A DNA stretch of 64,000 nt, from the NCBI RefSeq assembly GCF_030445035.2, contig NC_080673.1:155864216-155928215 (forward strand), given 5' to 3'. Positions 36,001-48,000 of this stretch are shown one piece after another (within the stretch, counting starts at the first letter, position 1; the number at the start of each line of letters is the position of its first letter). The notes beneath the pieces were generated by a model that was given only the letters and a program-made list of their open reading frames with translations, was not told the DNA's origin and did no database searches. A program made the translations under genes and the position numbers. Origin of the DNA: Dasypus novemcinctus (taxonomy: Eukaryota > Chordata > Mammalia > Cingulata > Dasypodidae).

Positions 36001-39000
36001 CCCAGGAAATAAGCTCACAGAGGAAAGAGAGGCCAGCCAAGGGAAGAGAGGAACCCTGAGCCCAGGAAGAAGCAAACCCTGGGAAGAAGGGAACCTTGAA
36101 CCCAGAGAGAAGCAAGACCCTGGAAGGGAGGAACCCAGGAAGCTTGAGCCATCACAGCCGTCAGCAGCCATCTTGCTCCAACATGTGAAAATAGACTTTG
36201 GTGAGGGAAGTAACTTATGCTTTATGACTTGGTATCTGTAAGCTCCTACCCCAAATAAATACCCTTTATAAAAACCAACCAATTTCTGGTATTTTGCATC
36301 AGCACCCCTTTGGCCGGCTAATACAGTTAGTTTAAAGAAAATGAGTACAAAAAGGGAAGGACTGGGGATGAGGGCAGTAGTTATGGTTAGCTTATCGTTT
36401 AGGACCAACTGTGGGTTTTGGATGAGTTGTGGGTGGTGTGAGTGGTGGCCACAGATGTAGGCTGAGGCTCTGGGGGAGTTTATGCCCCAGGCCTGGAAAG
36501 CTGGTTATTAACTAGACAAAAAGTTAGTGCTGAGGCAAGTGGCTTTGCCAAAGTAAGATGGATGCCAAGGCAACACACACACACAAATTGGTAATTCTAA
36601 TGCCTAATATCATCATTTAATGCTATAAATTTCCCTCTAAAAATTGCTTTGCCTCCCACAGATTTGGAAATGTGGTCTTTTTATTTTCATTCAGGGCAAC
36701 TTGTTTTACTTTATTCTTCTTTGTTCCATGGATTATTTAGAAGTGTGTTATTTGTTTTCAAATATTTGGAAATTTTTATTTGTAATTCAATTCCATCCTA
36801 GTCCAGGAACATATTTTGTATGTCATGACTCATTTAAAATTATTGAGATGTGTTATATGGTGGAAGAAATTGTCTTTGTATTCATGTGCACTCGAAAATA
36901 ACATATCATGCTGTTGTTAGGTGGAGTGTTTGATGTTAATTAGGTCAAGTTCATTGATAGTATTGCTATGTTCTTAGTGATTTTCTCTTTCTTTGTTCTA
37001 TCATTTATTGAGAGAGAATTATTAAAGTTTCCAACTAGAATTGTGGATATATCTATTTCTCATTGCAATTCTTTTAGTGTTATTTATCCCCAGGTTTTGG
37101 AGGTTCTAGTTTTTAGGTGCATAAATATTTAGGACAGCTGTGTCCTCTTGATAAATTGAGTCTTTTGTCCTTATCCTCTTTATCCCTGGTAATGTTCTTT
37201 GATCTGTAATATACTTTGGAAGTCAGCTATGCTCAGCACTATACCACCAATGTGGCTATGTAATATACTTTGAATATAGCCACTTCAGCTTTCTTTTTTC
37301 ACCAGCATTAGCATGTTATATTTTCTTCCATCCTTTTACTTATTTATAACCATTTTATTGAAATATAATTCACATACCATAAAATTCATCTTTTAAAATT
37401 ATATAATTCAGTGATTTTTAGTATATTCACATAGCTGAGCAACCATCACCACTACCTAATTTTAGAACATTTTCATCACCCCAAAAAGAAACCCCATACC
37501 CAGTAGTGGTCACTTTCCATTATCTTACTTTCATCATTTTTAAAAACAATATTATTAAGGCATAATTGACATATCAATGCAACAAACTACATATATTTAA
37601 AGCAAACAATATGATACGTTTTGACATATATTCATAACCCTGAGAAACCATTACCACACTCAAAATACCGAACATACCCTCACTCAAAAACATTTCTTCA
37701 TGCCCCTTTGAATTCTTCCCTTCTGCTCCTCAAAATCTCCCATCCCCAAGCAACCACTGATTTGTTTTCTGTCACAACAGTTTAGATTGCATTTTCTAGA
37801 GTTTTATATAAATGGAATCACACAATATGTACTGTCTTCTTTCACTCAGAATAATATTTTGTGTTACATTTATCAACAGTTCACTCCTTTTTATTGCTGT
37901 TGTATTCCATTGTATGGATATCCTATACTTTGTTTTATCTATTCCTATATTAATGGACATTTTGAATGCTTCCAGTTTTTGGCTCTTACATATTATCTGC
38001 CATGAAAATGTATGTTCAGTTGTTCGTATGGATGTATATTTCCTTTAATCATAGGAAAATACCTAGGAATGGAAAGGATGGGCAATATAGTTAGGTGTGA
38101 CTGTGTGCTTATCTTTTTAAGAAACTGTCACACTTTTCTAGAGGGGTTGTATCGTCTTTCATTTCCATTAGCAGAGCATGAGAGTTAAAGTTTCTCCATA
38201 TCCTAATCAACAATTAGTATGGTTTGTTTTCTTAAATTAAGCCAATTTGATAGGTGTGTAGTGCTGTATCTTTGTGATTTCAATTAGCATTTCCCCAATA
38301 ACTAATGATGTTGAACATCTTTTCATCTGGTTATTTGCCATCAAAGTATCTTCTCTGATGAAACATCTTTGCAAATCTTTTGCCCATTGTTTAGTGTGCT
38401 AAAAGCTGCTGGGAGCAATAGACCAGAAACTAGTTGGCTTTTATAATGGGAATTTATTCGCTTAAAAGCTTATAGTTCTAAGGCTGTGAAAACATCCAAA
38501 TCAGTTATCATTAGAGCTGCTGTGGCCTCTTTCCATGTGGCAAGGCACATGGAGGCATTTTTTTTTTCTTCTGGGTCTCTTTGCTTTTCAGCTTCTGGCT
38601 GCTCCATCTGTGATTTCCTCTCTCCCAGGTTCCTCTTTGAGCTCCTAGGTTCCTTCTCTCTGTCTCTGAGACTTTTTCTCTGTGTGTCTCTGTTTTCCAT
38701 CCTCTGTTTATAAAGGACTCCAGCAAGAAAACCAAGACCCACACTGGGTCATGCCTCACTGAAGCAATCCAATCACAAGCCCCCCAACTGAATCCAATCC
38801 AATCAAAGGGTCCCACACCCACAGGAATGGATTACCTCCCAGAACATGATCTTTTCTTGGATCCACAAAATCTTCAAATTGTCACACCAATTAAAAAATT
38901 TGGATTGTTTTCTTATTACATTTTGAGAGTTTTGGAAGCTATATTCTGTATAAAAGGTAGATCTTTTGGAAAGATTTTTCTCCCAGTCTGTGGTTTGTCT

Positions 39001-42000
39001 TTTCATTCTCTTAATAGTGTCTTTTGAAGAGCATAAACTTTCCATTTCGATGAAGTAGGATTTATCTATTTGTTCTTTTATGGATTGTGTTTTAATTCCA
39101 TATTGAAAAAACCTTTTCCTAATCCAAGGTCATAAAGCTTCTTGTTTTCTTCTAGTAGTGTCATAGTTTTAGGTATTTCCTTTAGGTCTATAATCCATTT
39201 TGAGTTAATTTTTTATTATAATGTGAGGTATGGATCCAAGTTGTTTTTATTTTTTTCATATGGATATCCAATTGTTTCAGCACCATTTTTTGGAAAGGCT
39301 ATTCTTTTCCAACCTTTTACTTTTAACCTGTTTGTGTTTTTTAAATTTAAAGTGGGCTCCTTATAGGCAGTTTATAGTTAGGTATTGCTTTTCTTTACCA
39401 AAATGGACAATCCTTGCCTTTTAATTAGAGTTTTTAGACAGTTATTTAAATATGCAATTTTGATATTTGGTTTCTATTTGTCCCTTCTGGTTTTTGTTCT
39501 TCTTTTGTACTTTTATGCTACTTGCTTATAATATAATCTTAAAATAGTATTCTTCCATTTTTCTTCTCTTGGCCTTTGTACTATTATTGTCACACATTTT
39601 ATCTCTACATATGTTATAAACTCCACATGCTTGTTATTATTTTTACTTTAAAAAGTTGATTATCTTTTAAAGAGATTTGAAAAATATTTTCCCACATAGT
39701 TAACATTTCTGGAGCTTTTTATTCATTTGTGTAAATCCAGACTTCCATCTGTTTTCATTTTTCTTCTGTTTTAAGGACTTCCTTTTACTTTGCTATAGGT
39801 ATGCTGGTAATGAATTTTTTTTCAGATCTTGTATATCTGAAAAGTCTTTATTTGCCTTCATTTTTAAAAGATGCTTCCGTTCAGTAAAGAATTCTAGGTT
39901 GGCAAATATTTTCTTTCAATATTTTAAAGATGTTGTTCTACTATCTCAGTTTGCATTTGTTTCCAGTGAGAAATCTGCTGTCATCCTTATCTTTGTTCCT
40001 TTTATAGTATTCCTGGCATGAACTCAATTTAAAATTTTTGTAGTTGAATTAATATTTTCTTTTATAATTTCTTCCTTTGCTTTTATTCTCAAAAACATCT
40101 TCCCCCAAGCTCAACTCCATCAAGCTCCTATTTAGATGAGCCTTATATCCCATGAATGGCAAAACTGTCAAAGAAGATTTTTCAGAAAAATTATATTTTT
40201 AATCTAAGTGGAATTAATTTTGTTGTATGAGAGTCAGAATATTGATCTATAAAGTTCTTCCAGTCAGATTACTTTATTAGGAGCTCTTGTCCCGAAACTT
40301 TGTTTACAGAGCACCCCCAGACCCACCTCAATCAGGTCCAGCTTGAATATCATGCTCTGGGTTTTCTGCGGATCAAAATGGTAAACCATATTTGATGCTA
40401 ACCTATCAATAATTTCTGGTTTCATCCTCACTCCAGCATCAGCTCATTTATAAGATATTATGTCACCACTTACTAAAATTAGTCCAGTGTAATTCATATG
40501 CAGTCACTTGAGGCTGGTAGCACTATGTGCCAGATCTCACTAAAGAATTTTGATTTTCTAAATAAACAATTATTTTGGCAGCCAATAGCAGATCTAATCC
40601 TATGCATGTACAATTAGTTATTATTCCTCAAGGAATAATATCTAACTGTACATGAATTGAAAGTCACGATTCAAATTTTTAAAATATGAATTTATTATAA
40701 CAATAGGTACAAAAAATACTAAAATATTTTTATATTTCTCTTTGAAAATGAAATGATATAGAAATAAGAGGAAAATCATTCAATGCTGATATACTGGACT
40801 TAAATAATACCAGTGTATCATCTATTGCCCACTAATACTTCATAACCTCAAAACTCAGATGCTTAAATTGTTGTGGAATTTAAGAGAACTTCAATTATTC
40901 GAGTATAGAGAGGCCAGGACTCAGGAATGATTTTGAGAAGGAAAAATGGTTTATTGACGGCTGGCCGGACTCGGGAGCTTTCTGTTTGAATCCCGAGCCC
41001 TGAACAAGATTTTCAAACGTCTTTTATACAGAGAGGAAAGGCCAAATGGTCCCTTTGTTTCAGTTCTCAATAGGCTTCAATTAGCATATATCTCTTTCAC
41101 ATCTTAGGTAAGCTTTTAGCAAGGACTCCAGACATTTTAGATAAGCCTTGGTTTTTGCATTTCCCCTAAATACTTAAAGTTTATAGCCCTTGCTTTGTTA
41201 AACATTTCCTGGGACTGGAGCCTGCTGGTCCCTAAGAGCAGGACTGCAGCCTCTTACCGTTCCACACCCACAAGTCAAACAACTTAGTTATTTCTGAAGA
41301 GACACAAGTCAAACAGCTTAGTTATTTCTGAAGAGACAAAGAGCCTTCCACCCATAGCCCACATCATTCCCCCCTTTCTGCCAAAGATTAACTTGCTAAG
41401 CTTTGGCATAATTATTGTTGGAGCTATGAGGTGGATGGCTGTTTGTTGTTTTGATTGATTATTTATCAGTCTTTAGTACAGCATCCAGGACTGTTTTTAG
41501 AAGTTTAGAGCTTTTCATTCTGGACAGCAGAATCTTGGGCAGGGGCCTCCCGCAGTTATTCTGCTGCCACTGGCACTCACGTGGATTTCCAGTCAGGTTC
41601 CAGATCCATCTATTACTTTTATTTTACTCTTTAAAGAGTTTACACCTTTAATTTAAAAGGGGTGCTGAAGGGAGACGATCTCTTTTCTGTAACTGCTTCC
41701 TGCTGGCCATGGGCTGTAGTCATTGCCTAATAAGGTGTAAAACTCTTTAATTTATTCTAACTGGAGGAAGATGGATCTGGCATTCTGTACGAAGTTGGAT
41801 GAAGTTTTCATATGGTTAATAAGATGTTCACTCTGAAAGAAACAAACTTAATCAAAATTTTGGAATACCTGCTTTCAAAAGAGGACACATTGGATTACAG
41901 AGGTAGACAAGGTCAGGTGCCTATAAAGATGGCATTCCCCAAAAGCTGGTGGGAACAGCATATACGCTCTTTTTTAAGTTATCCATCTTTAGAGAGAAAT

Positions 42001-45000
42001 TGCAACAGACACTTAGCTTTGTCTGAAGATACATTCCAAGCTGTTCAATGATCGACACTCATTTGCTTTGTCAGATGCTCCTGGTGAACTGGCACTCCCT
42101 GGGCAACTGGCTTCACTCAGGATTAGAACACTAATTTGGAAATATTCTTAGTTTTCACCTGTGGGAGTGATCAGAACTACAGAATAAAGATTTTTACACC
42201 TTGGTTTTCATTGTACAATTTCTAGCAATTTTGACTTGTTCAAAAGGTGACTCACCATCAGCAAGCAAGCCTCACTTTTGCTAACTGAGACTGGCTGAGA
42301 CTGCCACCTTATTCTATAGACATGTTATTAACTGTTTAGAAAATGATTTTACCAGGAATTTAACATGTCTAATATACTTCTGCACTTGATCCAAAATAGA
42401 AAAGATAACATTACAATTATTAGGCATATATTTAGTACAGGATAAAAGTACAGCACTTAATATTAACTAATGTATTACTTAATGCATAAGGATTCAGAGT
42501 TGCCATTATTAGTTTTGAGTTTCAGGTTTGTAATACTTTACATGTTATCTCTCCATGAGAGCAGGCCATAATGCCAATTGTGTTTAAGTTTTACTTACAG
42601 TCTCCTGGTATCATGGCTCCACTTAGCATGTTCTTCAACGCAGTGAGCAAGTTGCAGCATCCTTCATCTTAGAGAGATTTTCCAGTATTCTACTAGCCTG
42701 GTGCATAGCGCTCTCTGGCACCATGGAACAGTGCCAGTCTGGAAGCGATATCCATTGTACACTTGGCTGTACCGAGTCATTATTGGCTGCAGGAGCTTGA
42801 AACTGCAATATAGTTTCCATCGACTTCAGGAGCAGAACCAGAGACTGATATAGCACATATTTTTAATTGAGGGGTCAGTGACCAGCCTAGCCAATAACTC
42901 ACATGGAGAGGCCACCTGTAATGTATACAAGGCCTGGTTCGAATGCACAAGAGTTTGACAATGTTAAAGTCTATTCCTTGTTTTATATATATTTTAAACA
43001 ACTTAACGCAATACATATATCAAATGACTATTTACTTACACAATTTTACTATGAAGATAACAGTAGGTGCTTTACTTTAGTAATAGAGGAAAAATATTAT
43101 TTTTCATTGTTAGAATGAAAACAATTTTTCCAATAGAATCAAGACAACTTTTTATTACCATTTACTTAAATGTGTATTTTGCAGTGGCCTTCAGACAGGT
43201 TTATTATCATGAAGTTATTTCTGCTACCAATACCAATCTAAGTTTCTTTAGTTAACAATGACTTCTACAACTAGAACTATTTAAACATTTTCAGTTTGGA
43301 AGATGTTTTACAAACTCTTTATAATTGACTATAACCGCATTGACTAGACACCTCATGTTTAAATAAACTTACTAAATTACAATTACCAATGAAAGAAATT
43401 TACTCTTTATTTAAGAGAGCATATCTACAATCTTTTCCCTTTAGCCTAATTTCACCAATGTGAACTTACAATTTTCACTTACAATTTTCATTACTGTAAA
43501 GATTTTGTACATATGTTAATTTAGTTTATAAATTAACTATGGGAGATTACACTCAAGTTAAATAAAATTGAAACCATAATAGTTTATGCAAGGAATGTTC
43601 TCTTTTTCCCTTACAGGAAGCTAAAAACTTCTTTTCTTTAAGTTATGAAAATTATTAATTTAAAAGCATAACTGACGACCAGGTTTTAAAACACATGCAT
43701 ACTGACTTCCAGGTTTCAAAACACATTACACAATTACTTAATTTTTTAAAATCATAACCCAGGAAAGATCTCTCCATAGTTTTTATGGACTTTCCTTTAC
43801 TTACTGAAATTTGTTAATAGAGCCACTAATTACCTTATTTTGTTGGAAAGAAATCTTCTGGAAGAAAATAAGGCTCACCAGATTGTGGAGAAGAAAATAC
43901 TTTATTCTCAATCTTGCAAGAAGGGGCGCAGAGCCAGATATGGCTGGTGCCCCGAACAAAGAAAAATGACACAATTTATACCCCTAAGCCTAGCATGCAA
44001 GCTCTTCCTGTTTTTCCATAGATTGGATACTTCAGAAGTTACAGCTTATCTGAGATTTAACTTTCCCACGCAAAAGTTTGATTTAACTGCTTCTTCTATC
44101 ACATTCCAACCATTTTAGTTTTTACCTGCTCCCCCCTTTTTCAAATAAGGAATAGAATTTAGTGCTGAAATGGCACCGACTTAGTTAGCTCCTTCTTGGG
44201 CATCCTTCCACTGCCCATAGGACTGGCCTAAACTGGTCTCCTCCACTGCTGTCCAACCCGGGAGTGGGAGACTGAGGCAGCAGGCCGCCGGGTTACATCA
44301 ACATTTTTCTTCTGTGAAAATTAACCTAATCTTTGTTCTGTTTTTTTTTTTCAATTTATGGCTGACAAAGGTTTAAACTGGGAAATTACCAGGCAAACTG
44401 ATTCTTAATTCCCTAGCCTAGTAGATAGGTTTAATCTGCCACACCTAGTCTTGCCTTAAAAGCTCTTGCAAAGAGGAGGCCCTTTCCCAATTGTTTCCAT
44501 AATCAGATTTCTATGACTTTTTCATCCTGCTTAGTTCAATTTGGGCTTTAAGAATATTTATAAATATAACTGCATATTTAATTTTTAACAATTTGAGCAA
44601 ATAGGCAGACATGAATAGTTTGACACAACAACATGACTTTAGTTACTTTAAACTTTTCAAAGACTTTTGAAACTCTTCTTAATTTGCACTATGACCATGC
44701 AGTTTACCACAAGAATTTTCTTTCTTACTTAATGGATTGTAATAACCAAAATGTTCTCAATGCCTTAGCACCATTTTGTTTTAGAACTTTATATTTTACC
44801 TTGAAATTAGCAGAATTTTGGATAAGCAACAAGATTAGTTTTATATATATTTACTGAGGCTATTTGAAGCCTCAGGGAGACAGACTGCTTTCTCTCATGA
44901 ATTGCCACTCTTAGAACACTGACCGTCAAGGCAGGAGACTTCTCCCCCTCCACCCCCCTTTTGGTTTTGGAGATAATAAAACTCCAGTGGTCATTTAACC

Positions 45001-48000
45001 TTATTCTATCAGGCAGCAATTTATTTAGTTTACACTTGAATTCATGAGAGAAAGGGTTACTAATACCAGAAGAGGAGACAGTGATGTCCCAGCTCTTCTC
45101 AATTATGAAATAACCACAGGCAAAGGCAAAGGGCGAGGTTAGGCCTGAAGCAACCATAAACAAAGGAAAGGTTAGTGTAGAATTTACACTTAAATAATAG
45201 TTTCAGGCTAAATTCACCCAGCTATAATCTCAGTTATTGTCTTTCCACTGTTTTATAATATAAATGCATTTATAAATGATTTTTAACTCTTAGTTACAGT
45301 TTTTATTAATTTTTTAAAACATTAATTTTATAACACCTTTAAATACCTTTCATTCAACTTATATTAAATGAACTTAACCATTACTTTAATTTTCCTTTAA
45401 AGTAAAAGAATAAATCTCTTGCAGTTAGTTTGAAATAAAAGGCTACTTTTCAGGATTTGATTTCTAGAACATAAAATGTTCTTTTAAAAGAGGTAAGACT
45501 CTTCTTCAAACATTGAGGATATGATGAGGTTAAAGCACAAGAAGCTATTGATAAAAGATTTTCTTTATATATTGATCTTACTCAATTTAATCATAAAAAT
45601 TTCCCTTCCACAAACCTTCTACACTTTCAGTATTCATTCAGGTTCTGTCCCACACTCTACTCTTTCCAATAATCAATCATTTTATCTTAGGACAAAATCA
45701 TCTTCTGTTTCCTTAACAATAAAAACACACTCCATATATCCCACATACTGAGCCACCAGGCAAACTTCTTACAACATATAATTGCCATTAATACTAAACA
45801 AGTTTGTTAAAATAATGAACTTTTCTTCACTTTAAATACTCAGCAGCATGTAATACCAGAAACAGTTTTTTTGGAAGTAAGTTGGCAGGGGAGATTGGCT
45901 GCCGAATAAGTTTGTTATAAAATTGCCTTTTATTATTATTATTATCAATTCAGTTTTGTTAAATAATGACTTTCTGCAATTAGCCACTTAAATACCTTAA
46001 ACAATGCTTTGTAAAACCTTTATATTTATACCCTTAAGACAGATTTTACCTTCACAGAACACATTCTCTTACTTAAGGTTACTACAATACCTTCTAAGAA
46101 CCTGAGCAGAATGCAAACGTATTTTGGCTTTGACACCCTAAGGAGGGAACTTTACTGCATTTATTCTGATTCTGCTTTTCACCCCCTTCACTTCCCCCCC
46201 TTCCAGGCAGTCGGGTGCACAACAAACAGGAATGCAGCTTATGAATAGAAGGGTGGACTCACTGGAAAGGGGCAAGCCGCTCCCCCCTTTCCAGCTTTCA
46301 GCCAAAATGGGCAGACAGAACCTACTCAAATTTGGCAACTCTCCCAGGGACCCAGCCGCCCCGACTGGGACATTCCCAACAGACTTGGGTGCTTGGCGCG
46401 GACACAGATGGCCTCCAAGTCCCGGCAAAGGGCCAGACCAGAGACAAGACACCAGAACATGCACAAACATCTAGACTCCTCAGCTTTTGCCCCAGAATCA
46501 TTTCACCCCCTTGCCAATGGCAAGGGAGGGCTCCAGCTCAGCTGTAATTCCACTCTACATAAGGACACAACTCCAACACTAGCATTGAGCTGACACAGAC
46601 AGAAGCACAAAGGTCACTAATCTGACCCACAAGTTATATATTTATTTCACCACGGCTGCCCCCACAGCCATCACAAACCTCAGAACACTTAACATTTGGT
46701 ATAAAGCGAATTCATTCACAAATTAGCACCATAACAAAAGATTTCAGCTAGACTTTTCCACTGTTTAAACTTTACACCCAGACCAAGCTCCACCAGAAAA
46801 GCCGATCCATTTTCCTGTAACCAAGTTTTGTTTTCCTTAATCTAGACCAATTTCCAGGATATTAGGACTCGAACCTATAAATACCCTTCCTATTAAAATC
46901 GAGACTCCACTCCTTTAGTGGATATAAGACCAGTACCAGATTCTAACATGCAGTTAGACAAACCCAAAACACCAGGGCTTTTCCCCGGTTTTCCTCCTTT
47001 TCCCAAGCCTAGAGAGAACGGCTTCCCCCCAGCCTTCTGGGGCTACTAGGGTTCTCTCGGGAGGTGATCAGCCTCCCCTTCCTAGCAATTAAAGCTAGGG
47101 CCTTCCAGACTCTGCTCACCCGGGGAGTCTTACCTTCTTCCATGTTCGGAGTTCTTTTTCGTTCCCAGAATCTTTCTCTTCAGACCTTCCATTGCCCTCG
47201 ATTTTTGTCGGGAAGATTCTGGCGGAGCCCACATCTTTTCTGGATTAAATTTAATCCAGGGGCGCCCAGATTTGGGGTTCACCCGAGTCCTCCCGGCTTC
47301 CTTGGGGATTTGGAAGGGGCAGCAAAATGCTACCGTCTCTGGCCTTCATTTATTGTCCCTTCGTGGTCGCCATTAATGTTGTGGAATTTAAGAGAAGTTC
47401 AATTATTCGAGTATAGAGAGGCCAGGACTCAGGAATGATTTTGAGAAGGAAAAATGGTTTATTGACGGCCGGCCGGACTCGGGAGCTTTCTGTTTGAATC
47501 CCGAGCCCTGAACAAGATTTTCAAACGTCTTTTATACAGAGAGGAAAGGCCAAATGGTCCCTTTGTTTCAGTTCTCAATAGGCTTCAATTAGCATATATC
47601 TCTTTCACATCTTAGGTAAGCTTTTAGCAAGGACTCCAGACATTTTAGATAAGCCTTGGTTTTTGCATTTCCCCTAAATACTTAAAGTTTATAGCCCTTG
47701 CTTTGTTAAACATTTCCTGGGACTGGAGCCTGCTGGTCCCTAAGAGCAGGACTGCAGCCTCTTACCGTTCCACACCCACAAGTCAAACAACTTAGTTATT
47801 TCTGAAGAGACACAAGTCAAACAGCTTAGTTATTTCTGAAGAGACAAAGAGCCTTCCACCCATAGCCCACATCAAAATCAGTAATCACATTCTCACTCAC
47901 TTACCTGCAGGTTCATTAGAAATTAGCTGATTTAGGTTGGGCTCATCCAGACTTGACTCTGAACTATTTGTTGAGTCCAAGTCTGTTCTATGTGTCTCTC

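Larger units (their letters stand above)
31090..40060 (-). mobile_element. Large antisense L1 block (L1-A), interrupted
   Basis: Minus-strand L1 read from its 3' UTR (31090-31530, for example CCATGTCATTACATTTAGTA) through ORF2 (32645-35520, 36590-37341, 39308-40060). Typical reversed ORF2 blocks: GGTCTATGATCCATTTTGAG, TGACTGGGATTGTGTTGAAT, TTCATAAGGGATATTGG and CCATCCTTTTACTT. Interruptions: a sense ORF2 piece (31531-32645), a SINE (33807-34191), a segment with a solo LTR (35530-36590) and a second L1 (37342-39307). All frames are broken. Confidence 0.85.
40869..47874 (-). mobile_element. Endogenous retrovirus-like element with paired LTRs, antisense
   Basis: 7,006 bp: 3' LTR 40869-41366, polypurine tract, 6.0-kb internal part, tRNA-Arg primer site, 5' LTR 47377-47874. 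Four-base target duplication AAAT at 40865-40868 and 47875-47878, as in class I (gamma-like) ERVs. The LTRs differ at 2 of 498 positions, so the insertion is recent. I find no gag, protease, polymerase or env reading frame: the longest minus-strand frames are about 110-120 codons with no retroviral motif. Likely a non-autonomous copy mobilised by another ERV. It lies against the sense of LRRC66, as tolerated intronic ERVs usually do. Confidence 0.88.

Noticed and set aside
35624..36408. Minus-strand frames of 163 and 139 codons
   Set aside because: They fall in the solo LTR at 35770-36325 and its flanks; repeats of GSSLPG-like residues come from GGAAGAAG-type low complexity in the LTR.
44807..45163. 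118-codon minus-strand frame in the ERV as an env or pol remnant
   Set aside because: Right strand for the ERV, but no retroviral motif could be found. Left as undetermined interior, not called a gene.
47064..47438. 124-codon plus-strand frame
   Set aside because: It is antisense to the ERV leader, covers the primer site and runs into the LTR, so it cannot be a viral or host gene.
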